In this document: one piece after another, positions 1 through 9,057 of the stretch | Layout of the letters: each line of letters opens with the position of its first letter | Numbering within the stretch: the first letter of the stretch is position 1 | Assembly (NCBI GenBank): GCA_027483805.1 | Contig: JAIXTS010000095.1 | Span: 1-36,349 of the forward strand | Direction: 5' to 3' | DNA: 36,349 nucleotides | Source: Azospirillum sp. | GTDB taxonomy: Bacteria > Pseudomonadota > Alphaproteobacteria > Azospirillales > Azospirillaceae | Translations under genes and position numbers: made by a program | The notes under the pieces: generated by a model | What the model saw: the letters and a program-made list of their open reading frames with translations, nothing else | Database searches by the model: none | What the model was told of the DNA's origin: nothing

Positions 1-44
1 ATCACCCAGGCGAAGACCGGGCGATCAATGAAAAACTTCGCCAT
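1..44 (-). CDS. RND efflux permease, N-terminal fragment (truncated by window edge)
   Basis: Reverse strand from ATG at 44 reads MAKFFIDRPVFAWV, matching the AcrB/MexB-type N-terminus; directly downstream of the MFP gene. Confidence 0.8.
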   Translation of the reverse strand, partial: MAKFFIDRPVFAWV

Positions 45-65
45 TTCGGTTCACTCCGGGAACGG

Positions 66-1253
66 TCAATGGGCCGGTGCCGGGGCGGGGCCCGCGGCGG
101 CCGGGGCCGGGTTGTAGGGGATGGGTTTCACCGGCGCGCCGGGGGCGGCCTTCAACACACCCTGGACGATCACGCGGTCCTGGGATGCCAGTCCGTTGGT
201 CACCACCCACTGGTCGCCAACCGCCTTCACGGCCGTGACAGGACGGATTTCCACCTTATCGTCCTTGCCGACAACCATGGTGGTCGCAGCACCGCCGGGA
301 CCGATGATCACCGCCTGCTGCGGCACCAGGATGGCATCGGCGCGCGTGGCCTGGTCAACGACGGCGCGGACAAACATGCCGGGCAGCAGTTCCAGATGCT
401 TGTTCGGGAAGGTGGCCCGCAGACCGACCGTGCCCGTGCCTTCATCCACCGTGATGTCGGAGAAATCCAGAACCCCTTCCTCGCCATAGACGGTACCGTC
501 GGGCAGGATCAGCTTCACCTTCAGCTTGCCACCGTCAGCCATTGTCGCTTCGCCCCGGGCCACCTGGCGGCGCAATGCAGCGACCGCGTCGGCAGACTGG
601 GTCAGGTCGATATAGATCGGGTCGAGCTGTGTGACGCTGGTCAGCATGTCCGCCTGACCCGCGGTGACCAACGCACCCGGCGTCACACGCGACCGGCCGA
701 CCCGGCCGCCGATGGGGGCGGAAAGGCTGGCATAATCCAGGTTGATGCGGGCGGTCTCAACGGCAGCCCGGCCGGCAGCCACCGCCGCTTCCCGAGCGCC
801 GAGATCGGATACGGCGTCATCATATTCCTGCTGGCTGACCCCCCTGACCGCCACCAGTTCCTTGTAGCGGGTGGCCTTGGCCTTTACGGCAGTCAGCTGC
901 GCCTCGGCACTTTTCAGGTCGGCCTGCGCCTGGGCCAGTGCGGCACGATAGGGTGCCGGGTCGATCTGGTACAAGGGCTGGCCGGCCGTCACATCCGTGC
1001 CCTCGGTAAACAGCCGGTCCTTGATGATGCCCGAGACCTGGGGCCGGATCTCGGCCACGCGGTAGGGCGTAACACGCCCCGTCAACTCCGCCGTCAGGGT
1101 GTAGGGCGCCTGGTTCACCGTAACCACGGTCACTTCCGGCGGCGGCATGGCACCCATCATGCCATCCCCCCCACCGCCCGCATCCTTTCCACAGGCCGTG
1201 AGTGTCAGAGCCAGAAGCATAAGAGGAGCGGAAAGCCGCGGTGTCATACGCAT
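66..1253 (-). CDS. RND efflux periplasmic adaptor (MFP/HlyD family, AcrA/MexA-like lipoprotein)
   Basis: Lipobox LTAC, adaptor motifs GRVTPYRVAEIRPQVSGII and YQIDPAPYRAALAQAQADL; followed by RND permease. Confidence 0.93.
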   Translation of the reverse strand: MRMTPRLSAPLMLLALTLTACGKDAGGGGDGMMGAMPPPEVTVVTVNQAPYTLTAELTGRVTPYRVAEIRPQVSGIIKDRLFTEGTDVTAGQPLYQIDPAPYRAALAQAQADLKSAEAQLTAVKAKATRYKELVAVRGVSQQEYDDAVSDLGAREAAVAAGRAAVETARINLDYASLSAPIGGRVGRSRVTPGALVTAGQADMLTSVTQLDPIYIDLTQSADAVAALRRQVARGEATMADGGKLKVKLILPDGTVYGEEGVLDFSDITVDEGTGTVGLRATFPNKHLELLPGMFVRAVVDQATRADAILVPQQAVIIGPGGAATTMVVGKDDKVEIRPVTAVKAVGDQWVVTNGLASQDRVIVQGVLKAAPGAPVKPIPYNPAPAAAGPAPAPAH

Positions 1254-1302
1254 GGTGAGTTCCTTGAACGTCGTCGTTGCCGGCGCCGCCGGTCATGGAA
1301 TT

Positions 1303-1322
1303 ACATCCGATCCCGGATGTAT
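1303..1322. promoter_or_regulatory. Inverted repeat TACATCC-N6-GGATGTA, candidate repressor operator of the RND operon
   Basis: Perfect 7-6-7 inverted repeat about 50 bp upstream of the MFP start. Confidence 0.4.
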
Positions 1323-1717
1323 CATGAAGCGTCGCCCAGGGGAATGGTGGCGGGGGCCAATCCCATTTAGCACTTTCGTGATAGATGGACCGGTTCCTGC
1401 CGATGGCCGGCCTGCCAAAACGGCGGCCTTGAAGGTTTCGTGGCTTTTATCGGGTGAACACGGATCATTTCCAGTGATCCCAATCACAAGTCCTGCCTGA
1501 AGCCACAGGCAAGTCGCCGTTGCAAAATTTCATGTATCGCAAAGCGCAAATATGTGAACAAAGCCCCTTCCCCGTCGCCAAAGCACGAAACCCTTGGTGA
1601 TTAACAGGAAGACGGACGGGGCTGCGGGAATCCGACAGGCAGGCAGGATGTATTTTTACCCATCCGCGACCATGGCTTGCCCGGCACAGGGCGCGGCGGA
1701 TGGCGAAGGGTGATTGT

Positions 1718-1753
1718 GCCCCACGGCGTAAGGATTCCCCCGTGGGGTAAGGA
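1718..1753 (+). repeat. Two tandem iteron-like repeats (gccccacggcgtaagga; cccccgtggggtaagga)
   Basis: Match the 17-bp consensus of the repA-upstream field. Confidence 0.75.
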
Positions 1754-1759
1754 TTGGGA

Positions 1760-2422
1760 TCAGAAGCCGCCTGGCACGCGGTAAATGTCGGGTTCACCCG
1801 GCTTTTCCACATAGGACAGGCGCAGGCTGGCACCCGATACTTCCGGCTGGGCATCCGGCTTGGCCGGTGGCCGTTTCAGGATGCCCAGGATCAGCTCCGT
1901 CAGCCGGCCCTGTGTGTCTGTCCCCTGGAAAACCAGGATGTTATCGCTGTCCAGCGGCTGGTTCAGGATCAGGCCCGTTTGCTGATAGCCCTGGGCCAGC
2001 AGATAATTGCGCAGGGAATTGGCAGTCCCCACGATCTGCTCCGGCTTGACAGGCGATCCGATCTCCTGCCCCCAGATCACATTCACCCGGAACAGCTTTT
2101 TGGATTTGTACCCCAGGAGGTAAGCAACGACGGCCGGTCCGCTGTCAGGCAGCAGATCCTTGACCTTTACAATCAGGGCACTGGTCCGCTCCGTCGGATC
2201 TTCGACCTTCTGGATGTCATCACCCGACAGCTTGAAATCCTTACCGATGGCCTCACGGAGCTGGGCCTCGGTCATGCCGAAGCGGGCATTGCGAAAGCCT
2301 TCGACTCTTGCCTGCTTGGCTGACGGCGCTGCGGGCGACTGACCGGAAACAGCAGAATTCTGCGCTGTTGCGGGCAATGTCGCCATCAGGCTCACCAGAA
2401 GTGCAGCCGCGATTTTGCGCAT
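1760..2422 (-). CDS. Hypothetical secreted/periplasmic protein
   Basis: 220 aa ORF with signal peptide MRKIAAALLVSLMATLPATAQ. Confidence 0.75.
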   Translation of the reverse strand: MRKIAAALLVSLMATLPATAQNSAVSGQSPAAPSAKQARVEGFRNARFGMTEAQLREAIGKDFKLSGDDIQKVEDPTERTSALIVKVKDLLPDSGPAVVAYLLGYKSKKLFRVNVIWGQEIGSPVKPEQIVGTANSLRNYLLAQGYQQTGLILNQPLDSDNILVFQGTDTQGRLTELILGILKRPPAKPDAQPEVSGASLRLSYVEKPGEPDIYRVPGGF

Positions 2423-2434
2423 GGCTCTGCCTCA

Positions 2435-2479
2435 TCCTTACGCCCTGGGGGAGAATCGGCTATCCTTACGGCTTGGGGG
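2435..2479 (-). repeat. Two iteron-like repeats in reverse orientation (tccttacgccctggggg; tccttacggcttggggg)
   Basis: Match the iteron consensus; lie between parB and the 1760-2422 gene. Confidence 0.8.
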
Positions 2480-2482
2480 CCA

Positions 2483-2498
2483 CTTGCGACGTCGCAAG
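2483..2498. promoter_or_regulatory. Candidate parS: CTTGCGACGTCGCAAG
   Basis: Perfect 16-bp palindrome just downstream of parB; core recurs at 11737 and 14903. Confidence 0.6.
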
Positions 2499-2500
2499 AC

Positions 2501-3349
2501 CTATCCCTGGATCAGGCGATCAATCCGGTCACGCAGGGCCGTCAGTGAGGCCACCTCGTCCGCCGCCAGATGACCCGCACGATCGGACAGTTTGTCCAAG
2601 CTGCGCCCCAGTTTGCGCGCAACCAGAAGAACCGGGCTTTCATTCGCCCGCTCCTGCGGGGCGGGCTTCTGCTTGGCGACCCTCAGTTCCTTGATGGTGG
2701 CACCATCCTTGATGCGCGCCCACAAGGCCAGCCGCGCTTCGTCCCCCTCCGTATCGGCCAGGACAAACAGGTGGCTCTTTGTCACCCGGTCACGGAAGGT
2801 GGGGTATTCGGTCTGCACCTTCTCCGGCAACCCGCGCAGGGCCAGCAGCCGGGAGACCTCCGACTTGGACAGGCCGACAATGGCGGCCAGCTGTTCTTGT
2901 GCGTAATGGTGTCTCTCTCCCAGTCGGCCCAGGGCGGACGCCGTTTCCAGCGCATCGAGATCCCGACGCTGGAGATTTTCCACCAGTGCCACTTCCTCGA
3001 TGTCGCCCTTGGTGACGACGGCGAAGATGGTGGGCTTGCCCAGCAGACCATGTGCGCGCCAGCGCCGCTCCCCCGCCGCAATGATATAGCCGCCCTCGGC
3101 GTGCTTTTTCACCAGGATAGGCTGCAGCAGGCCGTTGTGGCGGATGCTGTCAGCCAGTTCCATCAGGGCGGTGGGGTCGAAATGGCGGCGCGGCTGATCC
3201 GGATTGGGCCGAACCTGGTCCAGGTCCAGTTCCACCAGTTCCGGAAAATCGGCCGATGTTCCGAACAGCCGGTTCAGCCCGCTGTCGCGGGGCACCAGCG
3301 ACGTGGCAGGCGCCAGTGCCGGGTTGGTGCGGGCGAGCTTACGCGACAC
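2501..3349 (-). CDS. parB: ParB partition protein (GTG start overlapping the parA stop)
   Basis: LDLDQVRPNPDQPRRHFDPTALMELADSIRHNGLLQPILV...AAGERRWRAHG and HTH QEQLAAIVGLSKSEVSRLLAL. Confidence 0.93.
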   Translation of the reverse strand: MSRKLARTNPALAPATSLVPRDSGLNRLFGTSADFPELVELDLDQVRPNPDQPRRHFDPTALMELADSIRHNGLLQPILVKKHAEGGYIIAAGERRWRAHGLLGKPTIFAVVTKGDIEEVALVENLQRRDLDALETASALGRLGERHHYAQEQLAAIVGLSKSEVSRLLALRGLPEKVQTEYPTFRDRVTKSHLFVLADTEGDEARLALWARIKDGATIKELRVAKQKPAPQERANESPVLLVARKLGRSLDKLSDRAGHLAADEVASLTALRDRIDRLIQG

Positions 3350-4328
3350 GGGCTTCCTCCGTCTGGTCGGCTTCAAGCAGGGAACTGGCCACTTCACGGA
3401 AGGGCGCGACAAGGGCCGGGTCCGTGGCCACATCCACCGTGGGGGTGGCGGCCGCCACCGATTGCGGGAAGATGGTGGAGCGCGGCACCGGCGTAAAGAT
3501 ACGCAGCGACCCGCCGAACCGTTCCGTCAGATCGGCCAGGGTGGCGCGGTCCTGGGTATGGCGCGAGGTGAACATGGTCGGCAGGATACCGATGATCGAC
3601 AGGTCCGGGTTGCCGCGCCGCCGTACCTTGGCAATAGTATCCAGCAGCAGCGGCACGCCCATCATGGCCAGCATTTCGGTCTGCACCGGGATCAGCACGC
3701 CCGTGGCCGCCGCCAGGGCGTTCAACGTCATCATGCCCAGATGCGGCGGGCAATCCAGCAGGATATAGTCATAGGCGCGGGACACCGTCGACAGCTTCTC
3801 CCGCAGCACCAGCGTGCCCATCGGCTCTGCCATCAATTCCGTCTCCGCCGCGGACAGCAGGATGGTGGAAGGCAGCAGGTGGAAGCGCCCGTCACAGACC
3901 GGCAACACCGCACTGGCCACCGGCTGGTCCTTCAGCATGACATGGTAGGTCGTACGCCCGGCCTCCGACGCGTCGGCCTGGGAGATACCCAGATGGACGG
4001 TGGCGCTGGCCTGCGGGTCGGCATCGACCAGCAGCACACGCTGCCCGAGGGCCGCCAGGGCGGCGGCGATGTTCACAGCAGCGCTGGTCTTGCCCACACC
4101 CCCCTTCTGGTTGGAAATGGCGATGATGGTGGCGCGGTCGCGATGGCGGCGGACCGGCGTCACCAGGATGTCGGCAACGGCTTGCGGGATCTTCTCCGTC
4201 CCACCCTCCCAACGGGAGATGCGACCCTTGTCATAGCGACGACCCAGGCGGGCATTCAGCCAGTCGGCAAAGGCCTGTTGCGTATCCCCCCGCGCTTCCC
4301 GCGCAGCCCTCAACGCCGCCCCATCCAT
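3339..4328 (-). CDS. parA: ParA partition ATPase with N-terminal HTH domain
   Basis: Deviant Walker A SNQKGGVGKTSAAVNIAAALA, DADPQASAT, DYILLDCPPHLG; N-terminal Xre-like HTH. Confidence 0.94.
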   Translation of the reverse strand: MDGAALRAAREARGDTQQAFADWLNARLGRRYDKGRISRWEGGTEKIPQAVADILVTPVRRHRDRATIIAISNQKGGVGKTSAAVNIAAALAALGQRVLLVDADPQASATVHLGISQADASEAGRTTYHVMLKDQPVASAVLPVCDGRFHLLPSTILLSAAETELMAEPMGTLVLREKLSTVSRAYDYILLDCPPHLGMMTLNALAAATGVLIPVQTEMLAMMGVPLLLDTIAKVRRRGNPDLSIIGILPTMFTSRHTQDRATLADLTERFGGSLRIFTPVPRSTIFPQSVAAATPTVDVATDPALVAPFREVASSLLEADQTEEARVA

Positions 4329-4391
4329 GACCTGCCCCCAGTGCTAGTGGCTGTACTTTCGGCGGGAGCATAGGGGTTGGTTGACGGGGTG

Positions 4392-4775
4392 TCAACTGGT
4401 GGGGTTGTGGGTCGTCAACAGAGGGCTGCCCGCCCGGTCCAGGAGGATGGCGCCGTTGGCCTTCTCTCGGATCAGCAGACGGCCATCATGATGGAACTCC
4501 GCGAAATGCCGGTTCAGTTCCACGCGGCGGCCGCCGGGCATATCTGACCAGGCCATGTCGACATGGGGTGGGGGCAGATACATGCGCGCGCCCCAGCCCC
4601 AATTGCCGGCCCGGTCATCGGCCACCAGGGTCCATTCATCTTCCACCTGCTTCAAGGCCCGCTCCACATCCTCCATGGCACTGGCGGCATCGCTGCTGGG
4701 CGGGCCGGCGGCCAGCAATGCCAGCACCTTTTGCAGGCGGTCGCGCTTGGGGGCTTTCTCCAAGCCTGTGTTCAT
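4392..4775 (-). CDS. Hypothetical protein (127 aa from MNTGLEK)
   Basis: Open frame; the upstream extension of the ORF-track entry is intergenic repeat element E1. Confidence 0.6.
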   Translation of the reverse strand: MNTGLEKAPKRDRLQKVLALLAAGPPSSDAASAMEDVERALKQVEDEWTLVADDRAGNWGWGARMYLPPPHVDMAWSDMPGGRRVELNRHFAEFHHDGRLLIREKANGAILLDRAGSPLLTTHNPTS

Positions 4776-4798
4776 GGACAATGACCCTGCGCGGTGGA

Positions 4799-4918
4799 CG
4801 CCGAGGGTCATGATCATGACCCTCGGCAGGGCGGCGACGACCGCCGCGCGGCACATACCGCGTAGGCAAGCCCACGGATGTAGGCGCCGGCGATCGAGAG
4901 GCGGGAACTCTTGACCAT
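4799..4918 (-). ncRNA. Repeat/structured element copy E1 (four predicted hairpins)
   Basis: Aligns with 5949-6067; conserved hairpin positions with compensatory differences. Confidence 0.5.
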
Positions 4919-4962
4919 AGGCCAATATTTCCAACGCTCGCATGACGCCACGGCCGCCATGG

Positions 4963-5862
4963 TCACAGCCCCAGATATTGCTGCGCCGGCATCACCACAG
5001 CGAACAGCATGCGCGCATTGCTGGCGGTTGAAGTGATCGTGGTGGTCATCTGCCCGCTGGTGGCGTTGAAGCTGGCCTTGGTATTGATGCCGCTGCCCGT
5101 CAGATAGTGTGGCCACAGCCCGTTGGGCAGGCCGGCGGCGATCAGGGCCTGTTCCGGCGGCGAAAAGGACGTGCTGCTGTTCGCCGTGATGTCGATGCCC
5201 GAAACCACCACCAGGGCGGCCAGCATTTGCTGAAGCATGCCCCCTTCACCGAAGGTCGTCTGCCAGGTGACGGGGGAAGCGGGATTCCATGGGGCACCCG
5301 TCTTGTTGCGATAGGCCAGCGATATGGCCGTGGAAACGTACCAGTCGCCGGGGGTCGGCGTGAAGGACAGCAGGTGCTTGAACGCCGTCGATACCGACAC
5401 CGAACCGGCGGCATAGCTGTCCGATGGGCCGGTGATGGGGGATGAATGGCCCCACAGACCCCAATAGCCGGGATCAGGTGTTGCGGGGTTGTTGAAGTTG
5501 AAGGAAAGGCGCGATGCCGCCTGCAACGCCCTGGACAGGGCTTCCACCCCCTGGTTCCAGGTGGGGGGCTTGCTTCCCCAGGCCGCCAGCCTCGACTGGG
5601 CGACCTTCACCGGGTCCAGCGGATTGGTGCCCGGCACCAGCGCATTGATGAGGGTCGAATAGCCGGTGAAGAAGGCCAGTATAGATGGCGCATAAAAGGT
5701 GCCGCCTGCCGTCGGGATGGTGTTGAACAGGGCCCACAGGTCGGCATCGGTGGCCGGCACGGTAACCCCGGGCTGGAACAGCCGTGCGGTGGCGGACTGA
5801 AGCCCAATCGCGCGCAATTCGCTACTGACATAGGCCTGCTGGAGGTCGTCGAAGGTGCTCAT
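4963..5862 (-). CDS. Unknown protein B, paralogue of the 6093-7275 product
   Basis: Start MSTFDDLQQ preceded by AGGAGGG; shares GLWG..., PG.WY.S.A..LA..N..G.PW.P.SP..W..TFG..G, GLWP.Y with protein A. Confidence 0.8.
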   Translation of the reverse strand: MSTFDDLQQAYVSSELRAIGLQSATARLFQPGVTVPATDADLWALFNTIPTAGGTFYAPSILAFFTGYSTLINALVPGTNPLDPVKVAQSRLAAWGSKPPTWNQGVEALSRALQAASRLSFNFNNPATPDPGYWGLWGHSSPITGPSDSYAAGSVSVSTAFKHLLSFTPTPGDWYVSTAISLAYRNKTGAPWNPASPVTWQTTFGEGGMLQQMLAALVVVSGIDITANSSTSFSPPEQALIAAGLPNGLWPHYLTGSGINTKASFNATSGQMTTTITSTASNARMLFAVVMPAQQYLGL

Positions 5863-5894
5863 GGCATTCCCTCCTGGAACGAAACAAAGGGACA

Positions 5895-5920
5895 GGTGGG
5901 GCGGCATCCACCGCCCCACC
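5895..5920 (-). terminator. Strong hairpin GGTGGGGCGG-N6-CCGCCCCACC in the leader of gene B (attenuator or processing hairpin possible)
   Basis: Perfect 10-bp stem, 6-nt loop, about 30 nt upstream of the gene B start codon. Confidence 0.35.
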
Positions 5921-5948
5921 CTTGACCATTGCGTATCCGGCCGGATCA

Positions 5949-6067
5949 TACCGGCGGTCTGACTTATGACCGCCGGTACGGCGGCGACTGCCGCCGCGCG
6001 GATCGTGCCGCGTGCCCAAGCCAACGGAAGTTGGCGCCGGCGATCGGGGGCGGCAACTCTTGACCAT
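5949..6067 (-). ncRNA. Repeat/structured element copy E2 (four predicted hairpins)
   Basis: See E1; terminal hairpin TACCGGCGGTC-N8-GACCGCCGGTA. Confidence 0.5.
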
Positions 6068-6092
6068 CGGTCAGAGGGTACCGCCACCAGCA

Positions 6093-7275
6093 TCAGGCGG
6101 CCGCGTAGAAGTTGGTGGTCAGCAGTTCGGACGCCTTGACCTCATGGCCCAGATATTGGGCCGCCGGCAGGACGATGCAGCCGATGACCACGGGCACGCC
6201 CGACTTGCTGGTGATGGTGACCTGCATGTTGCCCGACGCCGTGAAGGACACGGACGTGCTGGACCCGCTGCCGCCGCCGCTGCTGTAGAAAGGCCACAGT
6301 CCGGCCGAGGAGTGGGACTGGATTTCCTTCTGATCTGCATCAGAATAGGTCGCGTTGGATGTGACCACGATATTCATGCTGTTGGCGATCAGCAGGCTGG
6401 TGCAGAAGCGCTGCATATTGCCGTTCGGGCCGAAGGTATTGGCCCAGTTGATCGGGCTGGACGGCGCCCAGGGCGCCTTGCCGGGATTGTTGAAGGCAAG
6501 ACCGAACGCCGAGGAGGAGTACCAGACACCCGGCACGGCATTGAACGGCAGCACATTGGCGAATTTTGCCGTCAGACCGACGCCGCTGCTGGCGAACTTC
6601 TCGCTGAGGGTGGAAGAGGAGGAACTGCCGCCCCACAGGCCGAAAATGCCGCTGGTCGAACCCTTGGTCCAGGTGCTGCTGACATTGGTGTTCCAGTTGC
6701 CCGCCGCCACCTGGAACGCCCGCGACGGCGCGTTCTTCAGTTGCTTCAGCATGGTCTTGTAACCGGGGCTGAAATCCACCGGATCGGTGCCGGCCGGCTG
6801 ATAGGGCAGGACATTCATCTGGGCCGCGAAGATCGGGTCCAGCATGGCCCGCGCCAGGGCCGACGCGCCAGACACGGCAACGCTGGAACAGGCGCCATTG
6901 ACCAGCGCCCAGTTGCGGAACTGCACCGGCCCCGGCTTCACGGCACCGTCCTTCAGCGCCTGCTGATAGGCCGCGAAGCAGACAGGCCCCACGGTCGCCT
7001 GAAAGTCGTTCGGGGCCGCCTGCAGCGCCGACATCACGCCCTGATAGTCGGCCAGAAACTGGTTGCCGCCGGAAAAAACCGTGTTCTGCGTCAGCGAGAA
7101 CGGCGGAATGGCGTTGAGATAATTCCAGAGCAGCTCATCTTCGTCATCGCCGGACACCAGCGGCGGCGAGGGTTGGATGACTTGAAACGGATCGCTGGGG
7201 GAGTAACCCAGCCCTTGGGCAAGGGCGTTATAGAACCCTGCCTGCAGATCCACGAAATTCTTGGTATCCGACATT
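6093..7275 (-). CDS. Unknown protein A, paralogue of protein B
   Basis: Long ORF from MSDTKNFVDLQAGFYNALAQ; no family recognised. Confidence 0.8.
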
Positions 7276-7329
7276 GTGACCTCCGATTTCCCGTGATGGC
7301 GTTTTCCCATGGCGCTTCATCGGCCATGT

Positions 7330-7640
7330 ACGGGAATTTTATGGTGCATTTTTATCTTATAACAAGAGTTAGTTAGATGATTCTTAATCCTATAATCATG
7401 TTTATTGAATTTAATATACTAGTCTATGTATTTTATAGCACCGGCGTGGCCAGCAAACGAGAGTCTTTCACTTTCTTGAAGGATTATTGAAAAGTGAATC
7501 ACCCGGCTGGGCAAAATCTATAAACTAATGTTCATATAGATCAATATCAAGATTTTGTATAATATACTTTATATGTACCGCCGCTTGATTCCACACGACT
7601 TGATCCCGCACCGCACCAATCCAGTGATTAATGCATAAAT
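7330..7640. promoter_or_regulatory. AT-rich intergenic island upstream of gene A
   Basis: Marked local drop in GC (e.g. tgtttattgaatttaatatactagtctatgtattttatag) between high-GC genes. Confidence 0.5.
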
Positions 7641-7753
7641 GCCGCTAAGCCTATCTTCCAAAAGAAGGAACGCCGGAGTGCCGGGCGTCAGGGCTGTTGC
7701 ATTGCAGCATCCGCGACCTTCCCACCCTGGATCAATCGAGTCGGCCAAAACAA

Positions 7754-7783
7754 AGCCCCGGATGCGACGGGGCATCCGGGGCT
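7754..7783 (-). terminator. Rho-independent terminator of the alpha/beta hydrolase gene
   Basis: AGCCCCGGATGC-N6-GCATCCGGGGCT, followed on the minus strand by TTTGTTTTGG. Confidence 0.8.
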
Positions 7784-7811
7784 GGCTGTTACGCGAACGG
7801 TCAAGGCGATA

Positions 7812-8627
7812 TCAGAAATCCACCCCATGCAGGAAATCCGCCGCCGCGTTGGCCCATTCCACCGGATGCTGATCCAGAATATCGATGCCACCGCCTTCGA
7901 TGGCGTGGAAGGCAAAGTCAGGGCGCATGCGATGGGCCTCCAGCGCCGCCGGATAGATCATGTCGCCGGTATTGGTCAGGATCAGGGTCGGCTGGCGCAG
8001 GGCCATCAGCGGGCCCTCCTGGTGATAGGCGAAGGCGGCGGCGTGGCCGTACCAGTAGGTGCCCATGGCAAAGGCCTGCATGGCCTGGACGACATAGTCG
8101 GTGATCCGTGCCAGACTGACGGTACCTGCTGCGTAGCGTTCGCGGATTTTCGCAACCTCCACCATGTGGGCGGCGTCCGGCAACGCGGTGAAGGCCTTCT
8201 CCCGCGTGACGATGTCGGTGATCAGCGCCTGACGCACGGTATCGGGGATCAGCAGCGGGCCGCCCAGGATGCAGGCGCTGATCCGGTCCGGATACAGGTT
8301 CGCCGCTTCATTGCTGACCAGTGCCCCCGTATGGTGGCCCCCGATGGCCGCCCGGCGGATACCCAGCGCATCCAGCAGCGGCGGAATGGCGGCGGCATAG
8401 TCGGCAATGCTGGGCGGTGCTTGCGGGGGGTCTGACAGTCCGAAACCGGGCAGGTCCAGGGCGATGGGACGGATACCGCGTTCCAGGAATGGCTGGAACA
8501 CATAATCATATTCGTTGGCCGACATGATGGCCTGATGCACCAGAACCAGGGGCTTGCCGACAGCCCCATCCCAATAATGGATCTGGCCAAAGGGACCATC
8601 CACATATCCACGCCGCAGCCTTGCCAT
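7812..8627 (-). CDS. Alpha/beta-fold hydrolase (noncanonical nucleophile elbow GHHTG)
   Basis: HYWDGAVGKPLVLVHQ, DLPGFGLSD, elbow AAIGGHHTGALVS, late Asp and His regions. Confidence 0.85.
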   Translation of the reverse strand: MARLRRGYVDGPFGQIHYWDGAVGKPLVLVHQAIMSANEYDYVFQPFLERGIRPIALDLPGFGLSDPPQAPPSIADYAAAIPPLLDALGIRRAAIGGHHTGALVSNEAANLYPDRISACILGGPLLIPDTVRQALITDIVTREKAFTALPDAAHMVEVAKIRERYAAGTVSLARITDYVVQAMQAFAMGTYWYGHAAAFAYHQEGPLMALRQPTLILTNTGDMIYPAALEAHRMRPDFAFHAIEGGGIDILDQHPVEWANAAADFLHGVDF

Positions 8628-8725
8628 AACCCTGCTCCCTGGTTCCACACAATTCAGGCAGCATCACCGGAAGCGGCGGCGCGAGCATCGGGTCGCAGCC
8701 TTTGTGTTCGGCAGGCGGTCAGAGG

Positions 8726-8938
8726 TCAGGCCTTCTTGACAAAACAGGTCTTCAGCACCAGCCCCTTGACCTTCTCCACCTTGCCCTCAATCTCCTCCGG
8801 ATCGTTGGTCAGGTGGATATTCTTGACCACCGTGCCCCGCTTCAGCGTGACATTGGCGCCCTTTACCTTCAGGTCCTTGATCAGGGTAACGCTGTCACCC
8901 TCGGCCAGGATATTGCCGTTGCAGTCCTTCACATCCAT
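8726..8938 (-). CDS. PhnA/YjdM C-terminal domain protein
   Basis: VKDCNGNILAEGDSVTLIKDLKVKGANVTLKRGTVVKNIHLT. Confidence 0.88.
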   Translation of the reverse strand: MDVKDCNGNILAEGDSVTLIKDLKVKGANVTLKRGTVVKNIHLTNDPEEIEGKVEKVKGLVLKTCFVKKA

Positions 8939-9057
8939 GGTCGGCGCCCTTCCGATCTCGTCCGGCGCGGACCATAAAGCAGCCGGCGCAAGGCCGGGAT
9001 TGAGGAATGCACATCACGCCCCGTCCCGATTGTGCATCTGTTGATATTGGCGCCCGT

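Noticed and set aside
69-1370. 433-aa plus-strand ORF
   Set aside because: Antisense shadow of the MFP adaptor gene.
4814-6067. Short ORFs starting MVKSS/MVKSC in both element copies, considered as small or RiPP-like peptides
   Set aside because: A 1-nt indel shortly after the start shifts the frame between copies, and the substitutions favour hairpin pairing rather than coding.
7569-7775. 68-aa minus-strand ORF near the AT-rich island
   Set aside because: Overlaps the hydrolase terminator hairpin and has no ribosome-binding site or family evidence that I can see.
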